Notes: generated from the letters alone by a model not told the origin. Positions 24,455 to 36,344 are shown, counted from the first letter of the stretch. The stretch: 64,000 nucleotides of DNA from Actinoplanes sp. M2I2 (GCF_023544445.1 NZ_JALPVJ010000027.1:1-64000), one strand, 5' to 3'. Numbers and translations: made by a program.

Positions 24455-25219
24455 TCAGCCGGCGCTGAGGTTCAGTTCGAAGCTGTAGCGGCTGGCTCGG
24501 TAGACGTGGCTGCCGTACTCCAGGGCTCGGCCGCCGGCGTCCCAGGCGGTGCGGGTCATGGTGAGCAGGGAGGCGCCGCGCTTCTCGTCGAGGGTCTTGG
24601 CCTCGGCTGCGGTGGCTGAGCGGGCGCCGATCACCTGGGTGGCTATGCGCGGGGTCAGGCCGTTGCGGCGGAGCAGCTCGTAGAGGCCGTGCGCGGCGAG
24701 GGTCTCGCGGGTGAGCGGCAGGACGTCCACGGGGATCGCGTTGTGCATCAGCGCCAAGGGCTCGCCGCCGGCGTAGCGCAGCCGTTCGATCCAGGTGACC
24801 GCGGTGCCGGGGGCCACCTCCAGCGCGGTGGCGATCGCGTCGGGGGCGGGCATCACCTCCAGGCGCAGGACCTCGGTGCGCGGGGCGCGGTCGCCGGCCA
24901 CCAGGTCGTCGTAGAGGCTGGACAGCTCGACCGGGCGGCGGACCTTGGGGTGCACCACCTGCGTGCCGACGCCGCGCTTGCGCACCAGCATGCCCCGTTC
25001 GACCAGGTACTGGATGGCGCGGCGGGTGGTGGGGCGCGAGACGCCCAGACGTTCGGCCAGGTCGACCTCGTTCTCGATGCGGGCGCCGACGCCGATCTCG
25101 CCCTTCTCGATCAGCTCCTGCAGTCGCGTGGCGACCTGGAAATACAGGGGTACGGGGCTGGTCCGGTCCACTTCGACCGGACGGAGCAGACCCTGCGGGG
25201 TGGACAGCTCGGACGTCAC
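24455..25219 (-). CDS. GntR-family (HutC subfamily) repressor of the inositol operon
   Basis: A 254-residue regulator. The winged helix-turn-helix (about residues 20-90) includes PLYFQVATRLQELIEKGEIG and VSRPTTRRAIQYLVERGMLV. The UTRA effector domain (about 95-245) includes TAVTWIERLRYAGGEPLALM. It is divergent from the inositol operon across a perfect palindrome, as iolR is in Corynebacterium glutamicum. Family knowledge suggests that an inositol catabolite releases it. The GTG start at 25219 puts the operator about 20 bases upstream of its own gene, so autoregulation is likely. Confidence 0.9.
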   Translation of the reverse strand: MTSELSTPQGLLRPVEVDRTSPVPLYFQVATRLQELIEKGEIGVGARIENEVDLAERLGVSRPTTRRAIQYLVERGMLVRKRGVGTQVVHPKVRRPVELSSLYDDLVAGDRAPRTEVLRLEVMPAPDAIATALEVAPGTAVTWIERLRYAGGEPLALMHNAIPVDVLPLTRETLAAHGLYELLRRNGLTPRIATQVIGARSATAAEAKTLDEKRGASLLTMTRTAWDAGGRALEYGSHVYRASRYSFELNLSAG

Positions 25220-25239
25220 CGTGAACCTCGCTCCTGGAG

Positions 25240-25253
25240 TTTGTCATGACAAA
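25240..25253. promoter_or_regulatory. GntR operator palindrome
   Basis: TTTGTCATGACAAA is a perfect 14-bp palindrome placed between the GntR start and the inositol operon promoter, ending 3 bases before the -35-like TTGACG. Length and AT-ends fit GntR-family operators. Confidence 0.75.
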
Positions 25254-25256
25254 GTA

Positions 25257-25285
25257 TTGACGTACGCCGCTCCAAGTTATTACAT
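25257..25285 (+). promoter_or_regulatory. Probable promoter of the inositol operon
   Basis: TTGACG (25257-25262) and TTACAT (25280-25285) are separated by 17 bases, a reasonable sigma-70-type pair in this GC-rich setting. The GntR palindrome abuts it. About 140 bases of leader follow before iolC, in which I see no further signal except the GGAGG ribosome-binding site. Confidence 0.5.
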
Positions 25286-25425
25286 CGAAGGCAGCAAACC
25301 TAGGGTCGCCGGCCCGCTACCGACGGCTACACCCTCTTTTCACCGCGCCGTAACGAGCACGGCATCCGGTGCGCCGCCGCGCGCCCCCATCCCCCCACCT
25401 GGCACCGAAGGCCGGAGGCTGAGGC

Positions 25426-26376
25426 ATGCCCGCCGACGAAGTACTGACAATGGGACGCATAGGCGTCGACCTGTATCCGCAACAGGTCGGGGTGTCGCTG
25501 CGGGAGGTCCGCACCTTTGCCAAGTTCCTCGGCGGCAGCGCGACCAATGTGGCCGTCGCCGCGGCCCGCTACGGCCGGCGGTCGGCGGTGATCACGCGCA
25601 CCGGGGACGACCCGTTCGGCGCGTTCCTGCACGACGCGCTGCGCGGCTTCGGGGTCGACGACCGGTTCGTCACGCCGGTCGCGGGCCTGCCGACGCCGGT
25701 GACGTTCTGCGAGATATTTCCGCCCGACGACTTCCCGCTGTACTTCTACCGGTTCCCCAAGGCGCCGGATCTCGAGATCTACCCGTCCGAGCTGGACCAC
25801 GACGCGATCCGTGACGCCGACATCTTCTGGGTCACCGGCACGGGGCTGTCCCAGGAGCCGTCCCGTACGGCCACTCTCGACGCGCTGAAGCACCGCGGCA
25901 AGTCGGGGATCACCGTCTTCGACCTCGACTACCGGCCGATGTTCTGGTCGTCCCGTGAGGAGGCCCGCCGGTGGTATGCCGAGGCGCTTCCGTACGCGAC
26001 GGTGGCGGTGGGCAACCTCGACGAGGCGGACACCGCCGTCAACCAGCGCAAACCGGCCGAGGCGGCCGCCGCCCTGCACGACGCCGGCATCGACCTGGCC
26101 GTGGTCAAGCAGGGCCCGGCCGGCGTGCTCGCCTCCCGCGGCGGCATCCAGGTCGAGGTGCCGCCGGTCCCGGTCGAGGTGGTCAACGGGCTGGGAGCCG
26201 GGGACGCCTTCGGCGGGGCGCTCTGCCACGGGCTGCTGGCCGGCTGGGAGCTCGAGACGACGATGCGCTTCGCCAACGCCGCCGGAGCCATCGTCGCCTC
26301 GCGACTGTCCTGCGCCGACGCCATGCCCAGCGAAAGCGAAGTCCGCGCCCTGCTCGGAGAGGCCCAGCATGCCTGA
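25426..26376 (+). CDS. iolC: 5-dehydro-2-deoxygluconokinase
   Basis: A 316-residue PfkB/ribokinase-type sugar kinase that phosphorylates 5-dehydro-2-deoxy-D-gluconate in inositol breakdown. The N-terminal signature FAKFLGGSATNVAVAAARYG and the C-terminal anion-hole motif VVNGLGAGDAFGGALCHGLL, with the catalytic Asp, are both intact. GRIGVDLYPQQ near the start is typical of IolC. GGAGG lies 9 bases before the ATG. It is the first gene of an eleven-gene operon, and its end overlaps the following aldolase gene. Confidence 0.93.
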   Translation: MPADEVLTMGRIGVDLYPQQVGVSLREVRTFAKFLGGSATNVAVAAARYGRRSAVITRTGDDPFGAFLHDALRGFGVDDRFVTPVAGLPTPVTFCEIFPPDDFPLYFYRFPKAPDLEIYPSELDHDAIRDADIFWVTGTGLSQEPSRTATLDALKHRGKSGITVFDLDYRPMFWSSREEARRWYAEALPYATVAVGNLDEADTAVNQRKPAEAAAALHDAGIDLAVVKQGPAGVLASRGGIQVEVPPVPVEVVNGLGAGDAFGGALCHGLLAGWELETTMRFANAAGAIVASRLSCADAMPSESEVRALLGEAQHA

Positions 26377-27226
26377 TCTCGACGACCTCCTCGACATCCG
26401 CACCCGTCGCCCGGCGGCGATCGCGGCGGCCGCCACCGCGCGGCGCCGGCCGGCGAGCCTCTTCGGCCCGCACGGCAAACTGATGATCATCGCGGCCGAT
26501 CACCCGGCCCGCGGCGCCCTGCGGGCCGGCGACGACCCCCTCGCGATGGGCAACCGGGCCGACCTGCTCGACCGCATCCGGACGGCCCTGGGCCGCCCCG
26601 GCGTCAACGGCGTGCTCGGCACGCCCGACATCCTGGAAGACCTGCTGCTGCTGGGCGCGCTCGACGACAAGGTCGTGATCGGCTCGATGAACCGCGGCGG
26701 TCTGGCCGGCACGTCGTTCGAGATGGACGACCGGTTCACCGCGTACGACGCGGAGAGCATAACGACGGCCGGCTTCGAGGGCGGCAAGATGCTGCTGCGG
26801 ATCGACCCCGACGACGCGGCCACGGTGGCGACCCTGCAGTCCTGCGGCGTCGCCGTGAGCGAGCTGGCCGCGCGCCGCCGGATGGCGATGGTCGAGCCGT
26901 TCATCTCGCACCGGGTCGACGGCCGGGTCCGCAACGAGCTGACCACCGAGGCGATGATCCGCGCGATGACGGTCGCGGCCGGGCTGGGCACGACCTCCGC
27001 GTACACCTGGCTCAAGGTGCCGGTCGTCCACGACATGGAGAAGGTCATGGCCGCGACCACTCTGCCCGCGCTCATCCTCGGCGGCGAGGGCGAGGCCGCG
27101 TACGGCGAATGGCGCAAGGCCCTTGACCTGCCCACCGTGCAGGGACTGGTCATCGGCCGCTCGCTGCTCTATCCGGCGAGCGGCTCGGTGGCCGACGCGG
27201 TGGACCGGGCGGTGAGCCTGCTGTGA
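26369..27226 (+). CDS. Cgl0158-type (beta/alpha)8-barrel aldolase of the inositol cluster
   Basis: A 285-residue TIM-barrel protein. The segment GKLMIIAADHPARGALRAGD near residue 35 and the later VPVVHDMEKVMAATTLPALI match a family that accompanies iolC in actinobacteria (the equivalent of cg0198 in C. glutamicum). The expected role is cleavage of 5-dehydro-2-deoxygluconate 6-phosphate to malonic semialdehyde and dihydroxyacetone phosphate, the IolJ step; this is an inference from place and fold. The ATG at 26369 overlaps the iolC stop by 8 bases. Confidence 0.8.
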   Translation: MPDLDDLLDIRTRRPAAIAAAATARRRPASLFGPHGKLMIIAADHPARGALRAGDDPLAMGNRADLLDRIRTALGRPGVNGVLGTPDILEDLLLLGALDDKVVIGSMNRGGLAGTSFEMDDRFTAYDAESITTAGFEGGKMLLRIDPDDAATVATLQSCGVAVSELAARRRMAMVEPFISHRVDGRVRNELTTEAMIRAMTVAAGLGTTSAYTWLKVPVVHDMEKVMAATTLPALILGGEGEAAYGEWRKALDLPTVQGLVIGRSLLYPASGSVADAVDRAVSLL

Positions 27227-28113
27227 GCACCCGAGTCAACCCGATCATGCCCTGCGGCAGCACCGCCGAGAAGCCGTTCGACGTGGTGGTGACGCCCGAG
27301 AACGCCGGCTGGAACTACAGCGGGCTGCGCGTGCTCGACCTGCCGGTGGGCGCCCGGGTCACGTTCGCGACCGGCGACGACGAGATGCTGGTGCTGCCGC
27401 TGTCCGGTGGCTGCGACGTCACCTGCGACGACGAGCGCCTGACGCTGACCGGCCGGCGCTCGGTCTTCACCCGGGTGACCGACTTCGCCTATGTGCCCCG
27501 CGATTCCACGGTCACCGTGCGGGCGCCCAACGGCGGGCGCTTCGCGCTGCCGGCGGCCCGCGCGAGCCGGCGGCTGCCGTTCCGCTACGGCTCGGCCGAC
27601 GATGTGGCGGTCGAGTTGCGCGGCGCCGGGCAGGCCAGCCGGCAGGTCAACAACTTCTGCACGCCGGAGCGCTTCGAGGCCGACCGGCTGATCGCCTGTG
27701 AGGTGCTGACCCCGGGCGGCAACTGGTCGTCCTACCCGCCGCACAAGCACGACGAGCAGGCCGAGGGGGAGTCCTCCCTCGAGGAGATCTACTACTACGA
27801 GGTCGAGGCTTCGCCGGCGGGCACCGCGGGCAGCGCCTACCAGCGGGTGTACGGGCACCCCGACCGGCCGATCGAGGTGTGCGCCGAGGTCCGCACCGGC
27901 GACGTCGTGCTCATCCCGTACGGCTGGCACGGCCCGTCGATGGCCGCGCCCGGCTACGACCTCTACTACCTCAACGTGATGGCCGGCCCGGGCGAGCGCG
28001 AGTGGCTCGTCCGCGACGACCCGGCGCACGGGTGGGTGCGCGCCTCCTGGGACGGCGTGCCCGTCGACCCGCGCCTGCCGCTGACGACCCGCAACGAGAG
28101 GACGCGATCGTGA
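27223..28113 (+). CDS. iolB: 5-deoxy-glucuronate isomerase
   Basis: A 296-residue cupin enzyme converting 5-deoxy-D-glucuronate to 5-dehydro-2-deoxy-D-gluconate. The metal-binding cupin motif is seen as SSYPPHKHDE, with the downstream EEIYYYEV and the second half VVLIPYGWHGPSMAAPGYDL; all are typical of IolB. GTG start overlaps the aldolase stop (GTGA), and its own end overlaps iolD in the same way, giving tight translational coupling. Confidence 0.95.
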   Translation: MSTRVNPIMPCGSTAEKPFDVVVTPENAGWNYSGLRVLDLPVGARVTFATGDDEMLVLPLSGGCDVTCDDERLTLTGRRSVFTRVTDFAYVPRDSTVTVRAPNGGRFALPAARASRRLPFRYGSADDVAVELRGAGQASRQVNNFCTPERFEADRLIACEVLTPGGNWSSYPPHKHDEQAEGESSLEEIYYYEVEASPAGTAGSAYQRVYGHPDRPIEVCAEVRTGDVVLIPYGWHGPSMAAPGYDLYYLNVMAGPGEREWLVRDDPAHGWVRASWDGVPVDPRLPLTTRNERTRS

Positions 28114-29963
28114 GACTCACCGTCGGTCAGGCCGTGGTGCGGTTCCTGGCCAGCCAGTGGACCGAACGGGACGGCGTCGAGCGCCGGGCGGTCGCGGGCT
28201 GCCTGGGCATCTTCGGGCACGGCAACGTCGCCGGCCTCGGCCAGGCCCTGCTGCAGGCCCAGCGCACCGGCGAGGCCGATCTGCCGTACCGGCTGGCCCG
28301 CAACGAACAGGCCATGGTGCACACCGCGGCCGGGTTCGCGCGGATGAGCAACCGGCTGTCGACGTACGCCTGCACCGCGTCGATCGGCCCCGGCTCGACG
28401 AACATGCTCACCGGCGCCGCGCTGGCGACGGTGAACCGGCTGCCCGTGCTGCTGCTGCCGTCCGACATCTTCGCCACCCGGGCCGCGTCGCCGGTGCTGC
28501 AGGAGCTGGAGGACCCGGGCGGCTACGACGTGTCGGTCAACGACGCGTTCCGCCCGCTGTCGCGCTTCTTCGACCGGGTGTGGCGTCCCGAGCAGCTGCC
28601 GTCGGCCCTGCTCGGCGCGATGCGGGTGCTGACCGACCCGGTCGAGACCGGCGCGGTCACCATCTGCCTTCCCCAGGATCTGCAGGCCGAGGCGTACGAG
28701 TTCCCCGACGCGTTGTTCGCCAAGCGGGTCTGGCACGTGGCGCGCCCGCCGGCCGAACCGGCCTTCGTGGAGCGGGCCGCCCGGGTGCTCAAGGCCGCGC
28801 GGCGCCCCTTGCTCATCGCGGGCGGCGGCGCCGTCTACGGCGAGGCGTCCGGGGAGCTCGACCGGTTCGCCCGCGAGACCGGCATCCCGGTGGCCGACAC
28901 CCAGGCCGGCAAGGGCGCGCTGAGCTGGGACCACCCGAACGCGGTGGGCGGCGTCGGCTCGACCGGCACCCCGGTGGCCAACCGGCTGGCTCGCGAGGCC
29001 GACGTGATCATCGGCGTCGGCACCCGCTACAGCGACTTCACCACTGCCTCCCGGACGGCGTTCCAGAACCCGGACGTGAAGTTCGTGAACATCAACGTGG
29101 CCGCGTTCGACGCCGTCAAGGAGTCGGCGTTCCCGATCGTGGCCGACGCCCGGGCCGGCCTGACGGCGCTGCTGGCGGCGCTGGACGGGCAGCGCTACGA
29201 GACCGGCTACGAGGCCGAGGTCGGCCGGTGGCAGGCCACGGTCGACCACGCGTACCACCTGGGACACGGACCCCTGCCCGCCCAGACCGAGGTGATCGGG
29301 GCGGTGAACGAAGCGTGCGGAGCACGCGACGTCGTCGTGCAGGCGGCCGGAAGCCTGCCCGGCGACCTGCAGATGCTGTGGCGCGCGGGGGATCCGAAGC
29401 AGTACCACGTCGAGTACGGCTTCTCGTGCATGGGTTTCGAGATCGCCGGCGCGCTCGGCATCAAGCTGGCCGACCCCGGGCGCGAGGTCTTCGCGATGGT
29501 CGGCGACGGCTCCTACCTGATGATGGCGCAGGAGATCGTCACCGCCGTGGCCGAGGGCATCAAGCTCATCGTCGTCCTGGTGCAGAACCACGGCTTCGCG
29601 TCGATCGGCGCGCTGTCGGAGTCGCTGGGATCCCAGCGATTCGGCACCAGCTACCGCTACCGCGGGGCGAACGGCGACTACAACGGCGGCCACCTGCCGG
29701 TCGACCTGGCGGCGAACGCGGAGAGCCTCGGCGCCCACGTGATCCGCTGCCGCACGATCGCCGATCTGGCCGACGGCCTCAAACGCGCGCGGGAGGCCGA
29801 CCGCCTGACCGTCGTGCACATCGAGACCGATCCGCTCGCCCCGGTGCCGTCCCCCGAGTCGTGGTGGGACGTGCCGGTGCCGGAGACCTCCGCGCTGGAG
29901 AGCACCCGCGAGGCCCGCACCGCCTACGAGGCCGCCAAGCGCGGTCAACGCCTCTATCTCTAA
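28110..29963 (+). CDS. iolD: 3D-(3,5/4)-trihydroxycyclohexane-1,2-dione hydrolase
   Basis: A 617-residue thiamine-diphosphate enzyme that opens the inositol ring. The N-terminal domain carries the catalytic glutamate region RLARNEQAMVHTAAGFARM, with IFGHGNVAGLGQAL before it. The C-terminal domain carries the ThDP/Mg motif MVGDGSYLMMAQEIVTAVAE with the later QNHGFASIG. Length fits the family. GTG start overlaps the iolB stop. The large same-strand frame extending upstream is a shadow of iolB. Confidence 0.95.
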   Translation: MRLTVGQAVVRFLASQWTERDGVERRAVAGCLGIFGHGNVAGLGQALLQAQRTGEADLPYRLARNEQAMVHTAAGFARMSNRLSTYACTASIGPGSTNMLTGAALATVNRLPVLLLPSDIFATRAASPVLQELEDPGGYDVSVNDAFRPLSRFFDRVWRPEQLPSALLGAMRVLTDPVETGAVTICLPQDLQAEAYEFPDALFAKRVWHVARPPAEPAFVERAARVLKAARRPLLIAGGGAVYGEASGELDRFARETGIPVADTQAGKGALSWDHPNAVGGVGSTGTPVANRLAREADVIIGVGTRYSDFTTASRTAFQNPDVKFVNINVAAFDAVKESAFPIVADARAGLTALLAALDGQRYETGYEAEVGRWQATVDHAYHLGHGPLPAQTEVIGAVNEACGARDVVVQAAGSLPGDLQMLWRAGDPKQYHVEYGFSCMGFEIAGALGIKLADPGREVFAMVGDGSYLMMAQEIVTAVAEGIKLIVVLVQNHGFASIGALSESLGSQRFGTSYRYRGANGDYNGGHLPVDLAANAESLGAHVIRCRTIADLADGLKRAREADRLTVVHIETDPLAPVPSPESWWDVPVPETSALESTREARTAYEAAKRGQRLYL

Positions 29964-29972
29964 GGAATTTTC

Positions 29973-31469
<1,497 letters not shown>

Positions 31470-31485
31470 TCTCTGGAGCCCGCAC

Positions 31486-32433
31486 ATGGACATTCGTCAC
31501 CTGCAACTCGGAAGCTGCCCGGACTCGTGGGGCGTCTGGTTCGCCGACGACCCCCGGCAGACCCCGTGGAACCGTTTCCTGGACGAGATGGTCGCGTCCG
31601 GCTACTCCTGGCTGGAGCTCGGGCCGTACGGCTATCTGCCCACCGACGCCGCGCAACTCGGCGACGAGCTGGCCGCGCGGAACCTCAGCGTCGCCGGCGG
31701 CACGGTGGCCGGCGCGGGCGGTCCGCACAAGAACTTCGACGCGGTGCTGGCCGAGACGCGCAAGGTCGCGGAACTGACGGCCGCGGTCGGCGGCAAGAAC
31801 GTCGTCTTCGTCCCCGTGCCGGGCTATCGCGACGACGTGACCAACGCCTACCTCGAGGCCGCCGAGCTCGACGCCGACGCCTGGCAGGCCCTGGTCCGCA
31901 ACAGCAACACGCTGGGCCGGGTCCTGCTCGAGGAGTACGGGGTCCACATGCGCTTCCACCCGCACGCGGACTACCAGGTGGAGACGCAGGCGCAGACCGA
32001 GCGTTTCCTGCAGGACACCGACCCCCGCTACGTCTCGCTCTGCCTCGACACCGGGCATCTGGCCTACCGCAAGGCCGACGTGCCGGGCATCATCCGGGCC
32101 TACCCTGATCGCATCGGCTATGTGCACATCAAGCAGATGGACCCCGTGATCGCCGAACGCGCCGTCAAGGAGGACCTGGCCTTCGGCAAGGCCGTCGCCC
32201 AGGGCGCGAGCGTCGAGCCGCCGGCGGGCGAGCCGGACGTGCCGGCCGTGCTGGACGCCCTGAGCGAGCTCGACGCCGAACTGTTCGTCGTCGTCGAACA
32301 GGACATGTATCCCGTCGACTTCGACGTGCCGCTGCCCATCGCCCAGCGCACCCGCACCTATCTGAACTCCGTCGGCCTCCACTCCCGGGCCGCCGCCGAC
32401 AGTCCCCGTCCAGCCCTAGGAGAGACGATATGA
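31486..32433 (+). CDS. Sugar phosphate isomerase/epimerase-type protein (IolE-like)
   Basis: A 315-residue xylose-isomerase-like TIM barrel. Visible metal-site segments are WLELGPYGYLP, MRFHPHADYQVE, LCLDTGHLAYRK and the final FVVVEQDMYP, giving the His/Asp/Glu set of the AP2Ec superfamily. In the inositol pathway this fold supplies IolE (inosose dehydratase) and IolH or inosose isomerases. Because a clear IolH-like protein is encoded at 36341, this one most likely fills the IolE step. Start ATG 31486 with CTGGAG upstream; the stop overlaps the next gene (ATGA). Confidence 0.82.
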   Translation: MDIRHLQLGSCPDSWGVWFADDPRQTPWNRFLDEMVASGYSWLELGPYGYLPTDAAQLGDELAARNLSVAGGTVAGAGGPHKNFDAVLAETRKVAELTAAVGGKNVVFVPVPGYRDDVTNAYLEAAELDADAWQALVRNSNTLGRVLLEEYGVHMRFHPHADYQVETQAQTERFLQDTDPRYVSLCLDTGHLAYRKADVPGIIRAYPDRIGYVHIKQMDPVIAERAVKEDLAFGKAVAQGASVEPPAGEPDVPAVLDALSELDAELFVVVEQDMYPVDFDVPLPIAQRTRTYLNSVGLHSRAAADSPRPALGETI

Positions 32434-33422
32434 CCGCTCGGACACGAACCTTCCGGATGCTCGCCGCAGGCGCGGCGGTGCTGCTCGGCGCCGCCGCGTG
32501 CAGCGGTGGCGGCCGTGAGAAGACGGACGAGGCCGACTCGGGCGGCGGCAACGCGGCCGGGAGCTCGGGTTTCACGATCGCCTTCATCACGCATGAGACC
32601 CCCGGCGACACCTTCTGGGACAAGGTCAAGAACGGAGCGCAGCAGGCCGCCAAGGACACCGGCGTCACGCTCAAGTACTCCAACGACCCCGAGGCGCCCA
32701 AGCAGGCCGTGCTGATCCAGAACGCGGTCGACTCCAAGGTCAACGGCATCGCCACCACGCTGGTCACCCCGGACGCGCTGGCCGGCTCGGTCAAGGCCGC
32801 GACCGACGCGGGCATCCCGGTGGTCGGCTTCAACTCCGGCCTCGACCAGTACCAGAAGCTCGGGGCGCTGATGTACTTCGGTTCCGACGAGACGCTCGCC
32901 GGGACGACCGCGGGCAAGCGGCTCGCCGAGCAGGGCGCCAAGCACCCGCTCTGCGTGATCCAGCAGACCGGTTCGGTGGCCCTCGAGGCCCGCTGCGCCG
33001 GCGTGAAGAGCGCGGTTCCCGGCACCGAGAACATCCAGGTCAACGGGGCCGACGACGCGGCCGTGACCACGACGCTGCAGTCCAAGCTGACGCAGGACAA
33101 GTCGATCGACGCGATCGTGACGCTGGGCGCCCCGCAGGCCCTCGACGCGATCAAGGCCAAGGAGCAGGCCGGCAGCGAGGCCAAGCTGGTCACCTTCGAC
33201 CTCAACGAGCAGGCCGCGCAGGAGATCAAGGACGGCAACATCGTCTTCTCGATCGACCAGCAGCCGTACGTCCAGGGCTACATGGCCGTGACGTCGCTCT
33301 ACCTGAACCTGAAGAACGGCAACGACATCGGCGGTGGCAAGGCGGTGCTCACCGGCCCGTCCTTCGTGGACACGTCGAACATCGAAAAGATCATTCCGTT
33401 CACCAAGAACAACACGCGGTAG
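32430..33422 (+). CDS. Sugar ABC transporter substrate-binding lipoprotein
   Basis: A 330-residue exported binding protein. The signal peptide ends in LLGAAACS, with the lipid-attached Cys at residue 24, followed by a Gly/Ser linker. The rest is a type I periplasmic-binding domain of the ribose/inositol group (ITHETPGDTFWDKVKNGAQQ, GIATTLVTPDALAGSVKAAT, FDLNEQAAQEIKDGNIVFSI). It delivers ligand to the permease encoded next. Operon context makes myo-inositol the likely ligand. Confidence 0.92.
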   Translation: MTARTRTFRMLAAGAAVLLGAAACSGGGREKTDEADSGGGNAAGSSGFTIAFITHETPGDTFWDKVKNGAQQAAKDTGVTLKYSNDPEAPKQAVLIQNAVDSKVNGIATTLVTPDALAGSVKAATDAGIPVVGFNSGLDQYQKLGALMYFGSDETLAGTTAGKRLAEQGAKHPLCVIQQTGSVALEARCAGVKSAVPGTENIQVNGADDAAVTTTLQSKLTQDKSIDAIVTLGAPQALDAIKAKEQAGSEAKLVTFDLNEQAAQEIKDGNIVFSIDQQPYVQGYMAVTSLYLNLKNGNDIGGGKAVLTGPSFVDTSNIEKIIPFTKNNTR

Positions 33423-33435
33423 CGGGGGCGACGTC

Positions 33436-34503
33436 ATGAGTCAGACGATCGAGGCCGCGCCCACCCCGGCGCCGTCGCCCCAGCCGTCCGGTCAGGTGCG
33501 CCCGGGCCTGCCCAGCCGCCTGCTGGGCCGTCCCGAGATCGGCGCCCTCGTCGCGGCGATCATCATCTTCATCTTCTTCCTGGCGCTCGCGCCGTCGTTC
33601 CGCTCGGCCGAGTCGTTCTTCACCGTCCTCTACCAGTCCTCCGTGATCGGCATCGTCGCGGTCGGGGTCGGCCTGCTGATGATCGGCGGCGAGTTCGACC
33701 TGTCGGCCGGGGTCATCGTCTACACCGCCGGCCTGGCGGCCTCGATGTTCTGCTGGTATTTCGGCGTCAACCTGTGGGTCGGCGCGCTGCTGTCGCTGGC
33801 GTTCTGCCTGCTGATCGGCTTCCTCAACGGCTATCTGGTGATGCGGACCGGCATCCCCAGCTTCCTCATCACGCTGGGCACCTTCTTCGTCCTGCAGGGC
33901 GCGAACCTCGGCGTCACCAAGCTCGTCACCGAGACCGTCTCCTCGCCCGACATCAGCCGGATCGCCGGGTTCGACTCGCTCGGCGCGGTCTTCTCGTCCA
34001 GCTTCAAGATCGGGCCGGTCACGGTCTGGACGTCGGTGCTGTGGTGGATCCTGTTCGTCGCGGTCGCCGCCTGGACTCTGCAGCGCACCCGGATCGGCAA
34101 CTGGATCTTCGCGGTCGGCGGCAACCCGGACAGCGCCCGCGCGGTCGGGGTGCCCGTGGTCCGTACGAAGATCGGGCTCTTCATGGTCGTGTCGTTCCTG
34201 GGCTGGTTCGTCGGCATGCACCAGCTCTTCCGGTTCAACACGCTGCAGGCCGGCGGTGGCGTCGGCAACGAGTTCCTCTACATCATCGCCGCGGTGGTGG
34301 GCGGCACGCTGCTCACCGGCGGCTTCGGCAACGCGATCGGCGTCGCGATCGGCGCGTTCATCTTCGGCATGACCAGCCTCGGCATCATCTACGCGGGCTG
34401 GGACCCGAACTGGTTCAAGGCCTTCCTCGGCGTGATGCTCCTGCTCGCCGTGCTGGTCAACCTGTACGTGAAGAAGATGTCCACCGCACGGAAGGTGGGA
34501 TAG
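33436..34503 (+). CDS. Sugar ABC transporter permease
   Basis: A 355-residue membrane protein of the RbsC/BPD_transp_2 family with about 8-10 helices. The family segments GLLMIGGEFDLSAGVIVYTA and GLNP-like FAVGGNPDSARAVGVPVVRT (the ATPase coupling region) are visible. It presumably forms a homodimeric channel with the neighbouring ATPase. The ATG at 33436 lies 14 bases after the binding-protein gene. The first 30 residues are Pro-rich and cytoplasmic. Confidence 0.92.
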   Translation: MSQTIEAAPTPAPSPQPSGQVRPGLPSRLLGRPEIGALVAAIIIFIFFLALAPSFRSAESFFTVLYQSSVIGIVAVGVGLLMIGGEFDLSAGVIVYTAGLAASMFCWYFGVNLWVGALLSLAFCLLIGFLNGYLVMRTGIPSFLITLGTFFVLQGANLGVTKLVTETVSSPDISRIAGFDSLGAVFSSSFKIGPVTVWTSVLWWILFVAVAAWTLQRTRIGNWIFAVGGNPDSARAVGVPVVRTKIGLFMVVSFLGWFVGMHQLFRFNTLQAGGGVGNEFLYIIAAVVGGTLLTGGFGNAIGVAIGAFIFGMTSLGIIYAGWDPNWFKAFLGVMLLLAVLVNLYVKKMSTARKVG

Positions 34504-34506
34504 GCG

Positions 34507-35318
<812 letters not shown>

Positions 35319-35322
<4 letters not shown>

Positions 35323-36344
35323 CGCGGATGCTTCAGGTCGGCGTCATCGGCACCGGGATGATCGGGCAGGACCACATCCGGCGCATGACCTCGGTGCTGG
35401 CCGGGGTGCGGGTCACGGCGGTGTCCGACGTGGACATGGCCGTGGCCGCCTCGGCCGGCGCGCGGGTCGGCGCCCCCGCCTTCGAGTCGGGCGAGGCGCT
35501 CATCGAGGACCCCTCGGTCGACGCGGTCGTGGTCTGCTCGTGGGGGCCGACCCACGAGCAGTACGTGCTGGCCGCGATTGCCGCGGGCAAGCCGGTCTTC
35601 TGCGAGAAGCCGCTGGCCACCACGCAGGAGGCGTGCCTGCGCATCATCGAGGCGGAGGCGGCCCACGGCGGCCGGCTCGTGCAGGTCGGCTACATGCGGC
35701 GCTACGACGCGTCGTACCGGGCTCTCAAGGCGGTGCTCGGCACGGGCCAGATCGGGGCGCCGCTGATGATGCACTGCGCCCACCGCAACGCGAGCGTGCC
35801 CGGCTTCTACGAGAAGGAAATGGCGATCACGGACACCGCGGTGCACGAGATCGACATGGTCCGCTGGATGTTCGACGACGAGATCACGGCGGTGCGCGTC
35901 CTGACGCCGCGCCGCAGCAGCCTCGGCGGTCAGCTGCAGGACCCGTTGATGCTGCTGTTCGAGCTGTCCTCCGGGGTGCTGGTCGACGTCGAGACCTCGG
36001 TCAACATCCGGTACGGCTACGACATCCGGGGAGAGATCGTGGGGGAGGAGGGGACGGCGTCGCTGGGCTCGCAGAGTCCCGTGCACGTGCGGCGGGCCGG
36101 GCTGTCCTCCGATCTGGTGCCGGCCGACTGGCGGGAGCGCTTCCTGCAGGCGTACGACGTCGAGTTCCAGGAGTGGATCGACGCGCTGCGCGCCACCGGG
36201 CAGCCCGCCGGCCCCTCGGCCTGGGACGGCTACGCGGCCGCCGCGGTGTCCGACGCGGGCGTCGCGGCGTTACGAACAGGCGAACGCATCCCGGTGGTGC
36301 TGACCGAGCGCCCCAAGCTGTACGCCGCGGAGGTCGCCGCATGA
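35319..36344 (+). CDS. iolG: Gfo/Idh/MocA oxidoreductase, probable inositol 2-dehydrogenase
   Basis: A 341-residue NAD(P)-dependent dehydrogenase. The Rossmann start [15 protein letters not shown], the conserved CEKPLA motif (about residue 95) and the catalytic-site segment [16 protein letters not shown] (Asp/His) match IolG. It would oxidise myo-inositol to scyllo-inosose, the first step of the pathway, and no other such gene occurs in this operon. GTG 35319 overlaps the ATPase stop; an ATG at 35328 is the alternative. It overlaps the following gene by 4 bases. Confidence 0.88.

Noticed and set aside
25955-26368. Upstream extension of the aldolase reading frame
   Set aside because: It overlaps iolC almost entirely; the ATG at 26369 overlapping the iolC stop is the natural coupled start.
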